From the NCBI RefSeq assembly GCF_003112555.1, contig NZ_BEWB01000008.1, forward strand, positions 124,001 through 188,000: a stretch of DNA of 64,000 bases, read 5' to 3'. Positions 33,062-41,406 of this stretch are shown here, piece after piece. Source of the stretch: Streptomyces coelicoflavus (lineage in GTDB: Bacteria; Actinomycetota; Actinomycetes; Streptomycetales; Streptomycetaceae). The first letter of the stretch is position 1. Each line of letters begins with the position of its first letter. The position numbers were made by a program, and so were the translations under genes. Under the pieces are notes generated by a model. The model was not told the origin of the DNA. It did no database searches and saw nothing but the letters and a program-made list of their open reading frames with translations.

Positions 33062-33638
33062 CGTACCCTCCGATGGCCCGCCCGACGCGGCGGACCTCCT
33101 CGGCGTCGGGCGCGGTCCAGCTGGCGAACACGGCGTCCACGGTGTCATGGGCCAGTTCCTCGGCCTCCAGAGCGGGCAAGCCCGTGGACTGCAGGTACCA
33201 CTCGAGTGCCTCCCAGCAAGCGGCACGCCACAGCTCGCCGGCGCCGGTGCGCTCAACGACGAGTGTCACGATCGGCGCGACGGCTCGTTCACGCAGCCGT
33301 CGGATCTGCTCGCCGTCCGCATCCGGCCCAGGAGCGAACTGCGCGAAGAGGGCGGCAAGTGCTTCCAGCCAGGCCCGCCACTGGATCAGGGCACTGGTGT
33401 AGCGCAGGGCCTGCTGCTCCAGATCTCCCCCGCGCGGCAGCTCTCTGATGATCATTCCGGAATACGGCATCTCGTCCACGGAGTTGTACCAGCCGTAGGC
33501 CCAGGAGCCGTAGTGCTCGGCAAGCCTGCGGGCCACCACGTGGTCTGACAGACCTTGCGATCGACCTGTCTCCGGGTCCGGAGAGAACACGATATTGCGC
33601 ACGACGTCGAGCGCGCGGTCGGAGTCGAACGGATGCAT
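33054..33638 (-). CDS. conserved protein coupled to Fic, possible antitoxin
   Basis: A 194-residue, mostly helical protein I do not recognise. It starts MHPFDSDRALDVVRN and has a Trp- and Tyr-rich centre. The Fic-inhibitory motif (S/T)xxxE(G/N) was not found. The 8-nt overlap with fic and the order partner-then-toxin fit an antitoxin or a chaperone. A perfect 8-bp hairpin abuts the start codon. Confidence 0.6.
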   Translation of the reverse strand: MHPFDSDRALDVVRNIVFSPDPETGRSQGLSDHVVARRLAEHYGSWAYGWYNSVDEMPYSGMIIRELPRGGDLEQQALRYTSALIQWRAWLEALAALFAQFAPGPDADGEQIRRLRERAVAPIVTLVVERTGAGELWRAACWEALEWYLQSTGLPALEAEELAHDTVDAVFASWTAPDAEEVRRVGRAIGGYGA

Positions 33639-33658
33639 GGCCGGATCAACATCCGGCC
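33639..33658. promoter_or_regulatory. inverted repeat touching the start codon of the Fic partner
   Basis: On the message it reads GGCCGGAT-GTTG-ATCCGGCC immediately before ATG. As RNA it would fold over the ribosome entry site; as DNA it could be an operator for self-repression. Confidence 0.55.
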
Positions 33659-33792
33659 ACGTCTTCGATGACGGGTACCAGTCGGAACTGATGGCTGCTC
33701 CTGGTGTCTGCTCATGGGGGTTGCCGAAGCCGCACCGGCCTCGGCGCGGCGACCGAAACTGGGGGGGCGGCTAACGCGAGCCGGGAGTCGAA

Positions 33793-34449
33793 TCAGACGC
33801 CGGACAGCATCGTCACCGCCAACTGAAACCAGGCTCCATAGGAGAACGGCTCGGGCGGGCCGACCTCCATGCCGAGTTCTGCGGCTGCCAGGGCGTAGTC
33901 GCCTTCGTCCAGGGGGAGGGCCAGCAGCTCGTTCAACTCCCCTACGACACGTGCGACCAGGTGGGGGTCGGTGGTGGCGACGTAGTCGGCGACAGCGGCG
34001 TCGTGGTCAGGGAACTCGTCGACGATGTCCTGGGAGAACCAGCCACCGAGCAGCTGCGCGGTCTCTGGGAAACGCGCGTGCCACTCCCAGTGCGTCTGCG
34101 GCGGCGACGGCTTCGGGACATCACCTTCCGCCACGCTCTTCTTCAGGTGGTCGGCCAGCACGCTCAGCCAGTCGCCGATCTCCCGCTGGGACAACCCTGT
34201 GTCCGGAATCGCGTAGAACTCGCCCAGCTGATGCCGGATGCGTCCCGGAGGGTTGCGGCTGTACTCGCGCAGCTGGCGTTCCGCCTCCGCGACGGCCCAC
34301 GGACGAGTGTGCCAGGTGTGGCGGAGGTACGCGTCCAGCGCGCGGCTGCGCTGCGCCGGGGTGTCATCGGCCGGCTGGCCCAGGTAGGCACGCATCACCT
34401 GGTCGAGTTCGCCGTACCGGCGGTCATGTTCGAGGGGCGTCATGGACAT
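33793..34449 (-). CDS. CdiI-type immunity protein
   Basis: A 218-residue protein. The C-terminal half (LLGGWFSQDIVDEFPDHDAAVADYV...ELNELLALPLDEGDYALAAAELGMEV) resembles immunity proteins of contact-dependent inhibition systems. The N-terminal half is helical and charged. Start at ATG 34449 with GAGGG 10 nt before. It follows the orphan RNase A module by 14 bp, so toxin module and immunity gene form a cassette. Confidence 0.6.
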   Translation of the reverse strand: MSMTPLEHDRRYGELDQVMRAYLGQPADDTPAQRSRALDAYLRHTWHTRPWAVAEAERQLREYSRNPPGRIRHQLGEFYAIPDTGLSQREIGDWLSVLADHLKKSVAEGDVPKPSPPQTHWEWHARFPETAQLLGGWFSQDIVDEFPDHDAAVADYVATTDPHLVARVVGELNELLALPLDEGDYALAAAELGMEVGPPEPFSYGAWFQLAVTMLSGV

Positions 34450-34463
34450 GTGCGAGCAACCCT

Positions 34464-34763
34464 CTACAGATAGAACGGGACAGTCGTATGGACGACGAAG
34501 CCATGTGGACTGGACGGCTCGCGCCGCAGCACCACGCGTGCCGCGCGGACTTCGACGGGCCCTCTCCCCACCAACAGGTCGCCTTCCAGTTGGACCCGGC
34601 CGACGGGATCCTCACGGGAAGGCCAAGCGGCCTCGATGGCGAGGCGGGCTCGGGTGCCCTGCGCAAGCCAGCGGTGGATCACCTGCTCGTTGGCGGTCAC
34701 CGCCTGCTGGGTGGCCCACTGGGCAGTCTCCCTGTCGGGATAGGAGGCGGTGCGGGTCAGCAT
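34464..34763 (-). CDS. orphan RNase A-like toxin C-terminal module, N-terminally truncated
   Basis: A 99-residue ORF that looks like the second half of the bacterial RNase A (CdiA-CT) domain: ASYPDRETAQWATQQAVTANE, then AARVVLRREPSSPHGFVVHT. The first part of the domain, with the conserved HxLxKH block seen in the upstream toxin, is absent. GAGAGG lies 8 nt before the ATG, so it may still be translated. It is likely a displaced toxin tip kept beside its immunity gene. Confidence 0.6.
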   Translation of the reverse strand: MLTRTASYPDRETAQWATQQAVTANEQVIHRWLAQGTRARLAIEAAWPSREDPVGRVQLEGDLLVGRGPVEVRAARVVLRREPSSPHGFVVHTTVPFYL

Positions 34764-34801
34764 GGAAATATCCTCTCAACAGCCAGTTGCCTACCGACCG
34801 A

Positions 34802-35368
34802 TCAGTAGTCGGAGAAATTCCAGAACAAGCCCACCTCGGTGCCGGAGACAACGATCAGACCACAGTCCTCCGAGTAGACGTCGCTCAGCGGGTTGTACCC
34901 CCAGTGCGTCGTCGTGAAATCGAGTGTTTCAGGTACCGCACCGGGTCGGCTGACATTGGTGTGGTAGGTGGCTTCATCCCCGTACCGCTCGAGGATCGCC
35001 CTCGCCATCACCCGCAATTCCTCCTCGGTCTCCTCGAAACGCTGCAGGTTGGACAGGGTGCAGCAGTCGTCCGTCAGAGCAAGCAGTAGATTCTCTGCAC
35101 TGACCCGATCGATCTGGTGAATACGCTCCTTGATATATTCCGGGGGGTGGTCGGCAAAGGGGTGCATAGGGAATTCCTCGCGCTCCGGATGGTGCGCCGC
35201 ATCGTCGAGGCCGGCCCAGCCCCGAGGATCCGGAACGGCCCGATTCATCAGCGCGATGACATCAAGTATCCAGTCCGCATAGCGTCGAGGACCCGTGGCG
35301 TCGAAGGGGTACGCGTCCTCGAACAAGTGACGTACAGCGCCTTCCCAGGAGGCCTGGTCTACGAACAT
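34802..35368 (-). CDS. probable immunity protein for the RNase A-like toxin
   Basis: A 188-residue acidic protein that I do not recognise by family. It starts 26 bp after the toxin stop on the same strand, the standard place for a cognate immunity gene. Features: MFVDQASWEGAVRHLFEDAYP at the start, a helical middle and a Trp/Tyr-rich end (VGLFWNFSDY). Confidence 0.55.
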   Translation of the reverse strand: MFVDQASWEGAVRHLFEDAYPFDATGPRRYADWILDVIALMNRAVPDPRGWAGLDDAAHHPEREEFPMHPFADHPPEYIKERIHQIDRVSAENLLLALTDDCCTLSNLQRFEETEEELRVMARAILERYGDEATYHTNVSRPGAVPETLDFTTTHWGYNPLSDVYSEDCGLIVVSGTEVGLFWNFSDY

Positions 35369-35394
35369 GTGGGTAATGGCCCTTCTCGGGGACG

Positions 35395-37143
35395 CTAGGC
35401 CTTGGAAGGCATCGACGTCATGACGGTGAATGGAGGTGTCCGGCTGCTGTCGTACCGAATCCGTGTATCGATGCCCGTCACATCGTAAGCCCTGGCATTC
35501 GCGCCGCCCTGCTTGTAGCCCGAGAGCGGGTCGTTCGGATCCAACGGCTGCCTGAACACACTGCGGCCGCTGACCTCGCCGTTCGGCGCAGTTCCATGAA
35601 AGGCTCGGACTTCGCCCTGGGCCGGCGGCGGTGGGCCCTTGATCCATGCCTCGATGGCAGCCTTGTTCCGGTTGAGGTTGTGCTCGGTAAGCTCCTCGGC
35701 CCGCTGGAAGTCCGGGAAGGCCGAGGCGGCCTTGGGGAAAGGCTTGCCGTGCGGCCAGTCCTGGGTGATCTTCGGGGGCCATACCTTGTGCTGGTCACGC
35801 AGGCGCTGTGCGAGCTGCTCGTCCGTTTTACCGACGTGCTTGTCCAGTGTGTGGCCCTTGTCCATGTACTCGTTGGCAGCAAGGTTGAGGTCGTAATTGC
35901 CTGCGGAGTCGACCTTCAGCCAGACTCGGGAATCCTTGAAGTCCTCCAAGGCCCGCATGCCGAAACCTTCCGCGCGGGCCTCTTGGGCCTCGAACTTCGG
36001 GGCACTCAGGTACGCCTCGTCCAACGGCGGTATGAGCGCATCAAGCTTCGGAACGAGCGCGTCGACGCGTCGGTTGTACTCGCTGACGATCGAGTTCAGC
36101 TTGGCGGTGTCCATATTCAGGACGATGCCCTGGCCCAACTGGCTCGCGCCCTTGGCGACACCCTTGACAAGACCTTTGACCAAGCCCTTGACGTCGTCCA
36201 CGCCGACGCCGTCCTTGAGGTTGACCTCGACCTTGGGTATCGCGTCGCGTACCGCCTCGATGTAGACGTCCCACACCTCCCCATTGACGTAGACAGCCGC
36301 CTCCGCGAACTCGCCGAGGAGGCCACTGACCTTCCGAGCCGTGTCGAACAGCACGGTCATCACGGGGTGGGTGGCCGTCTGTGAGGAGGAGCTGTCGTGC
36401 TTCCACTCGTAGTTCGCGTGGTTCCTGCCCCAGGCCGTCGTGCCCCACAGCGAGCTGCAGAACTGTCGCATCGCATCGTGCCACTCGCTGTTGGTCTGCT
36501 GAGTGATGCTGCTGACGTTCCCTGACAGCCCGCTCTCCACTGTGGAGAGGGTGCCGGTCGCGTTCGTTCCCCACGCCTGCGACAGGGAGTTCAGGTAGTG
36601 CTGCTGCGGAAACGGATAGACCTCGGCGACCTTGCCCATCCGGAAGGCGTGCTCCACCACCGGCCTCAGTACGTCCCTGACCGGCCCGGGCACCCATTCC
36701 AGGAGCCGGCGGATGAAGTCGTCGCCTCCGTCGTCGTCGCCCCACTTCAGATTGGGCACGGAGCCGTAGGCCGGCGGCTTGTCGATGACCTTCGGCAGCG
36801 GTTGGACGACCGGCTTGGCCTTTCCCGTGGGGTCGTTGGCCGCTTCTGCCTTCGCGTAGGCATTGGCCGTGGAGGTGAAGCCGACTGCCGCACCACCGAT
36901 GCTGACGACGCTCTTGGCCCACACCTCGAGGAAGCGGTTGCCCACCTTGACGTACGAAGTCGCGAACGCCTGGGGCGAGGTGCCGTACCCTCCGGCGTCC
37001 GGGTACGTGCGAAGGTCTTCGAGCAGGCTCTTCGCGCCCCTGTCCATCATCGTCTGGTGACTCGCCACACCGCCGGATACGCGATGGAGGTCGGTCGGCT
37101 TGACGTCGATAGTGCCGTTCTGGCCCAGCGGTGGCGTCCCCAT
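35395..37143 (-). CDS. type VII-associated polymorphic toxin with RNase A-like C-terminal domain
   Basis: A 582-residue protein. The N-terminal ~110 residues form a WXG100-like helical region; the middle is long and helical with VKGLVKGLVKGVAKGASQ. The last ~140 residues match the bacterial CdiA-CT RNase A domain: GHTLDKHVGKTDEQLAQRLRD, FPDFQRAEELTEHNLNR and the final PPFTVMTSMP. Such domains cut RNA in target cells. The start overlaps the upstream WXG100 gene by ATGA. Export is probably through an ESX-type apparatus encoded elsewhere, and immunity by the next gene. Confidence 0.75.
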   Translation of the reverse strand: MGTPPLGQNGTIDVKPTDLHRVSGGVASHQTMMDRGAKSLLEDLRTYPDAGGYGTSPQAFATSYVKVGNRFLEVWAKSVVSIGGAAVGFTSTANAYAKAEAANDPTGKAKPVVQPLPKVIDKPPAYGSVPNLKWGDDDGGDDFIRRLLEWVPGPVRDVLRPVVEHAFRMGKVAEVYPFPQQHYLNSLSQAWGTNATGTLSTVESGLSGNVSSITQQTNSEWHDAMRQFCSSLWGTTAWGRNHANYEWKHDSSSSQTATHPVMTVLFDTARKVSGLLGEFAEAAVYVNGEVWDVYIEAVRDAIPKVEVNLKDGVGVDDVKGLVKGLVKGVAKGASQLGQGIVLNMDTAKLNSIVSEYNRRVDALVPKLDALIPPLDEAYLSAPKFEAQEARAEGFGMRALEDFKDSRVWLKVDSAGNYDLNLAANEYMDKGHTLDKHVGKTDEQLAQRLRDQHKVWPPKITQDWPHGKPFPKAASAFPDFQRAEELTEHNLNRNKAAIEAWIKGPPPPAQGEVRAFHGTAPNGEVSGRSVFRQPLDPNDPLSGYKQGGANARAYDVTGIDTRIRYDSSRTPPFTVMTSMPSKA

Positions 37144-37457
37144 CAGCCGGCTCCCCAGCCGCGCAGCACCGCCTGGTGCGCCGCCGCGTAGTTGACATGG
37201 CTCGTGGTCGCGCACTCGTGCAGCCATTTCTGGGCCGCCTGGAGGTCCTCGGCCGAGCGGTCCCACTCGTCGAGTTTGTCGACGAAGACTTCGCGGGCCT
37301 CCCCCTTCCAGGACAGCACGACCGGCACGACACGGTCGTGGAGCTCGTCCAGTCTGCCGTTGAGCTTTTTGAGGATGTCCTCCAGGTCGGCGGCGAGTTC
37401 GTGCAGAGTGGCGAAGGAGACGGTGATGCGGTCGTCATCCACGCTTCCGGTCGGCAT
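37143..37457 (-). CDS. WXG100-family protein
   Basis: A 104-residue ESAT-6-like protein with the turn SWKGEAREVF between two helices. Coupled to the toxin by ATGA, it is likely the partner that pairs with the toxin N-terminus for secretion. Confidence 0.75.
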   Translation of the reverse strand: MPTGSVDDDRITVSFATLHELAADLEDILKKLNGRLDELHDRVVPVVLSWKGEAREVFVDKLDEWDRSAEDLQAAQKWLHECATTSHVNYAAAHQAVLRGWGAG

Positions 37458-37518
37458 GGTTCCCCGTTTCGTGCATGTCGTCGCGGTGGCGTTGCGGCCA
37501 GGAGCCCTGGCTGGGCCG

Positions 37519-37941
37519 TCAGAAGGAGTCGAGGGTGCTGCGGGGCTGGGCAGGCGCGGGCACTTCCGAGTTGGGCGTCGACAACTTGTCCACCTCGCTG
37601 CCGACGTCCACCGAGATGCGCCGCAGTTGGGCCACCACCTCCAGCTCCCGCTCGGTGAAACCGTCCCTGCTCAGGCGCACGGCCTGCTCGAGATGCTGGA
37701 TCACCTCACGGATGCGCACGGCGTCCTCGGCCGCCGCCCGGTGGAACCCTCGATACGCCTTCGCCGCCGGCCCTTGCCAACCCGCTTCGATGCCGTCGAC
37801 GATCGCGTCCATTCTCCTGACCTGTTTGTCCAGGTACACCTGCATGTCGTCCAGGTCGTCGGCCAGCTTGGTGAGGTCCTCGCTCGACACCGCCAGATCG
37901 ACGCCGCCCTCTTGCCCGGCTCCTGCTCCGTGCGCGCCCAT
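37519..37941 (-). CDS. WXG100-family protein, operon head
   Basis: A 140-residue protein with the turn GWQGPAAKAYRGF and long flanking helices, plus a Pro-rich tail. GGAGG lies 7 nt before the ATG at 37941. It opens the toxin operon; a TAGGAT -10-like box is visible about 55 bp upstream on the minus strand. Confidence 0.75.
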   Translation of the reverse strand: MGAHGAGAGQEGGVDLAVSSEDLTKLADDLDDMQVYLDKQVRRMDAIVDGIEAGWQGPAAKAYRGFHRAAAEDAVRIREVIQHLEQAVRLSRDGFTERELEVVAQLRRISVDVGSEVDKLSTPNSEVPAPAQPRSTLDSF

Positions 37942-38171
37942 GCTTCGTACCTCCGCCCCGTGAACTCGGCATGTCAAGCCGCGTGTACGGAGTGATCCTA
38001 ACCATCCGCCCCGAGGCCGACGTCGAGTGGAGGGCGCCGGTTTTGGCCAGGTGGACACCGATGTCCGAGGTGGGCGGTATTTTTGAGGCTGATCGTCACG
38101 GTACCGGCGCCGGGCCGCCCCCATCGCACGTACCGAACGGTCCAGATTCCCGACTCGCCCGCAAGGTCCTC

Positions 38172-40010
38172 GTGAAGCCCACCCTGGCCGCCGCGCAGCT
38201 CCGCGGCAGTCTCACGCAGTACCTGACGACGACGTAAGCCCTCGCCAACGAGGACACGCGGCTCGCGCTGAAGCGGTTCCTCGGTGATCCGGAGACGGGG
38301 ATCTTCCGCGGGCCGTATCTGCGGATCAGGACGCCGTTCCATCCCGCCGACGGCGGGTGGCGGGCGGCGCTGGAGTGGCAGCCGTCGTTCACGCCGTGGC
38401 GGCATCAGGCGAAGGCGTGGGAGCGACTGAGCACGTACAAGGGGGGCGGCCGAGCCCACGCTCGTAACGACCGGCACCGGGTCGGGCAAGACCGAGTCGT
38501 TCCTGATCCCCGCACTCGACCACTGCCGGCGGCAGAAGGCGCTGGGACGACGCGGCGTGAAGGCCGTACTGCTGTATCCCATGAACGCGCTCGCCACCGA
38601 CCAGGCCGGTCGCATCGGCGAGTACCTGGCGCAGCCGGAGTCGGCGCAGGTGACGGCGGGGCTCTACATCGGCGATAAACCGGACACGGACTTCCGGCGG
38701 GTGATGACGCGGCGCGAGGAGATGCGCCAGGCGCCACCGGACGTGCTGATCACGAACTACAAGATGCTGGACCTGCTGCTGCAGCGGGCCGAGGACCGGC
38801 CGCTGTGGGAGGGCGCGGACCCGGCATACGTGGTGCTGGACGAGTTCCACACCTACGACGGGGCACAGGGCACCGACGTGGCCATGCTGCTGCGGCGGCT
38901 GGCGTCGGAAGTGGGTGCCTCGAAGCCGGAGCGGCCGCTCGGGGCCATCTGTCCGGTGGCGACCTCGGCGACCCTCGGTGAGGGGGGCGGCGACGGCAGT
39001 GGCATCCTCGCCGTCGCCGAGCAGGTGTTCGGCGTGCCGTTCGGTCCGGACTCCGTGATCGGTGAGGAGCGGCTGAGCGCCGACGACTTCGTCGGGGACA
39101 TCGACTACGAACTGCCGGAGCCTCCCGACCCGAAGGAGGTCATCGACGTCTCGGGCGGGCCGGGTGTCGAGTCCGACCCCGACCGGCTCGACCTGGACGG
39201 GCTCGCCTGGCGGCTGTTGGGCCGGCGCGGCATGGACGCCTTCCAGATCGGGCGGCTGCTGAGGAAGCACGACTTCACCCACGGTGTGCTCGCGCTGTTG
39301 AACGGCGATCCGCTCGACGAGTGGGGGCTGCGGGACCGCATGGCCCGTTTCGGGTACGCGTGGGCGCGCACCGCACGGGAAACCCGCGGCTCGCACTGGA
39401 GGCGCTGTCGCGGTTCGTGGCGCTGCTGTCGTCCGCGCGGGACCCGGAGTCCGACAAGCGCCGGCCTCGTCCGCTGCTGCACATCGAGGCGCATCTGTGG
39501 GTCCGGCCGGTGGGGCGGGTGTTGAGCGGCGTGGGTGCCCGGCCGGAGTTCCGCTGGTAGGAGGACGAGCGGACCGTCGCCCGGCGCTCCGCGCTCACCA
39601 CGGCGGCCGTGTCCGAGGAGTCGTCCGAGGGCGACGAGTGGCCGACGGCGGACTCGCGGCGGCCCGAGGCGCTGCCCGGTTCGGACACCGTGCAGCGGCC
39701 GACCCAGGCTCACCTGCCCGCGGTCTACTGCCGTGTGTGCGGTCGTTCGGGCTGGGCGGCGCTGCCCCCGGAGGCCGATCCGCAGAAGCTGGAGACCGGG
39801 CCGCTGAAGATCTGGCAGGCCGCGGTGGGACGCGACAAGCGGCGGTTGCGGTACTTCATCTCGGCGACGCCGGCCGAGGCGCGGGATGCGCTGGCGGCCC
39901 TCACCGGCAGCGCGCCGAAGGCGGCGGGGGCGTGGACCCGCAGTCCGTGTTCGTGCTGGACGGGGGCAGGGCACCTACCGCATGCCCGTCGCCGAGGACG
40001 GGGAGGGGTG
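38172..40010 (+). pseudogene. large DEAD/DEAH helicase, broken
   Basis: From GTG 38172 the frame meets TAA at 38235, then reads LKRFLGDPETGIFRGPYLRI and FTPWRHQAKAWERLSTYKGG. A slip in the G run at 38441-38446 leads to the Walker A (TTGTGSGKTESFLIP) and DEAH-like motif (YVVLDEFHTYDGAQG). Further damage: frameshift near 39385, TAG at 39558-39560, and loss of the helicase C-terminus near 40000. It resembles large helicases (with DUF1998-type ends) found in phage-defence loci. Confidence 0.7.
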
Positions 40011-40014
40011 GACA

Positions 40015-41055
40015 CCGAGGACTTCCAGGCCGCCGTCGAGCGCCCCGCCACCATCGTCACCACGACCGACGACGCACTGCGGGAGGCACTGGAGGGCGAG
40101 GACTTCGGCCGTTGGAAGGTGTTTCTGCACCCGACCCAGGCCAAGCTGGTGGGGCGGGACTACAGCGGGCCGGCGCGCGTCGGCGGTGGTCCCGGCACCG
40201 GCAAGACGATCGTCGCGCTGCACCGTGTCAAGCACCTGGTCGGAAGGCTCCCGGCCGGACGGAACAAGCCGGTTCTGCTGACCACGTACAACAAGAACCT
40301 CGCAGCCGACCTGCGTTCGCGGCTGCTTGCCCTGGGCGGCGAGACGCTGCTGTCCCGTGTCGAGATCAGTCACGTCGACCAGCTCGCGCTGCGCACCGTG
40401 CGGGAGGCCGAGCCGGGCAACCGGAAGCGGATCGTCGACGAGGCGCAAGCGGTCCGCGAATGGCGTTCGCTCCTCGACGAACTCGGCGAGGACGGTTGGG
40501 ACCCGGAGTTCCTGCACGACGAGTGGACACAGGTGATCCTCGGCCAGGCGGTCACCTCCCGCACGGAGTACTTCCGTGCCCGGCGCGCCGGTCGCGGACG
40601 CACGGTCAGCCGGGCCGAGCGCGCCGAGATCTGGCAGCTCGCCGAACGGTTCACCCAGCGGCTGGACCGGCTGGGAGTACAGACATGGGACCAGATCGCG
40701 GAGCGTGCGGCGCAGTTGGAGGTGGCGCGAGCCCGGCGTATTCAGGCCATCGACCAGCAGCGGGACGAGGCGGGCGGCCTCGACAACGTCCACGTGGCCG
40801 ACGGTTCCGGGGGCTGGTTGCGCTACCGATACCGGCACATCGTGGTCGACGAGGCGCAGGATCTGCGGCCCGCGCACTGGAAGATGCTCCGTGCGATGAC
40901 CGCACCGGACCGCAACGACCTTTTCCTCGTCGGTGACACCCACCAGCGCATCTACAAGAATCAGGTGACCCTCGGCAGTCTCGGCATCAACATCCGGGGC
41001 CGGTCGTCCAAGCTGTCGCTGAGCTACCGGACCACTCGGCAGGTTCTGCCGTCAC
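40015..41055 (+). pseudogene. UvrD-like SF1 helicase fragment, both ends missing
   Basis: About 345 codons of an SF1 helicase: WKVFLHPTQAKLV, Walker A GGPGTGKTIVALHRVKH, Walker B HIVVDEAQDLRPAHWKML, then GDTHQRIYKNQ and SYRTTRQVL, after which similarity stops. It is in frame with the end of the broken helicase, so the two are fused by a deletion. The C-terminal helicase motifs V and VI are missing. Confidence 0.65.
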
Positions 41056-41406
41056 CTCTTCCTCTGCAACGGGTTTCCCGCGGCAGTGACGGTCCGGAAC
41101 GACCATTCGTTGCGGTGCGGATTGACGTGCGGCTCCACGGCCCGCACGAGGGCCGCTGCCGCTCCGCCCGGCGTTTCGTACACACCGCGGCCAGGGCCCG
41201 AAGGAATCGTAACGGTGCCCGGGGAGGCGTCGGAGAAGGCGTTGGTGCAGCTCCGGGAACACTGATCCCACCAACGTACACACTATCTATTTGCGAAAGA
41301 ATCGAAACGCGTTGACGTCGCTAACAGACCCACGCCATGCTTGGTGTGCGAACGAGGCGCATCAGTGCCATCCGCCTCCCTGGCACCGTACGAGGGAAAG
41401 ACGCCC
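41056..41406. other. 351-bp spacer before the SMC-like ATPase, carrying regulatory element copy 1
   Basis: No gene was recognised between the helicase break and 41407. At 41275-41325 it carries CGTACACAC-N3-CTAT-N20-GTTGAC-N2-CGCTAAC, which recurs upstream of the methylase gene. TTGACG at 41312-41317 could be the -35 box of the ATPase operon. Confidence 0.55.

Noticed and set aside
40987..41283. A 98-codon minus-strand ORF facing regulatory element copy 1, possible remnant of a second methylase
   Set aside because: Its translation (MCTLVGSVFPELHQ...) shows no similarity to the methylase N-terminus and has Arg-rich shadow character.
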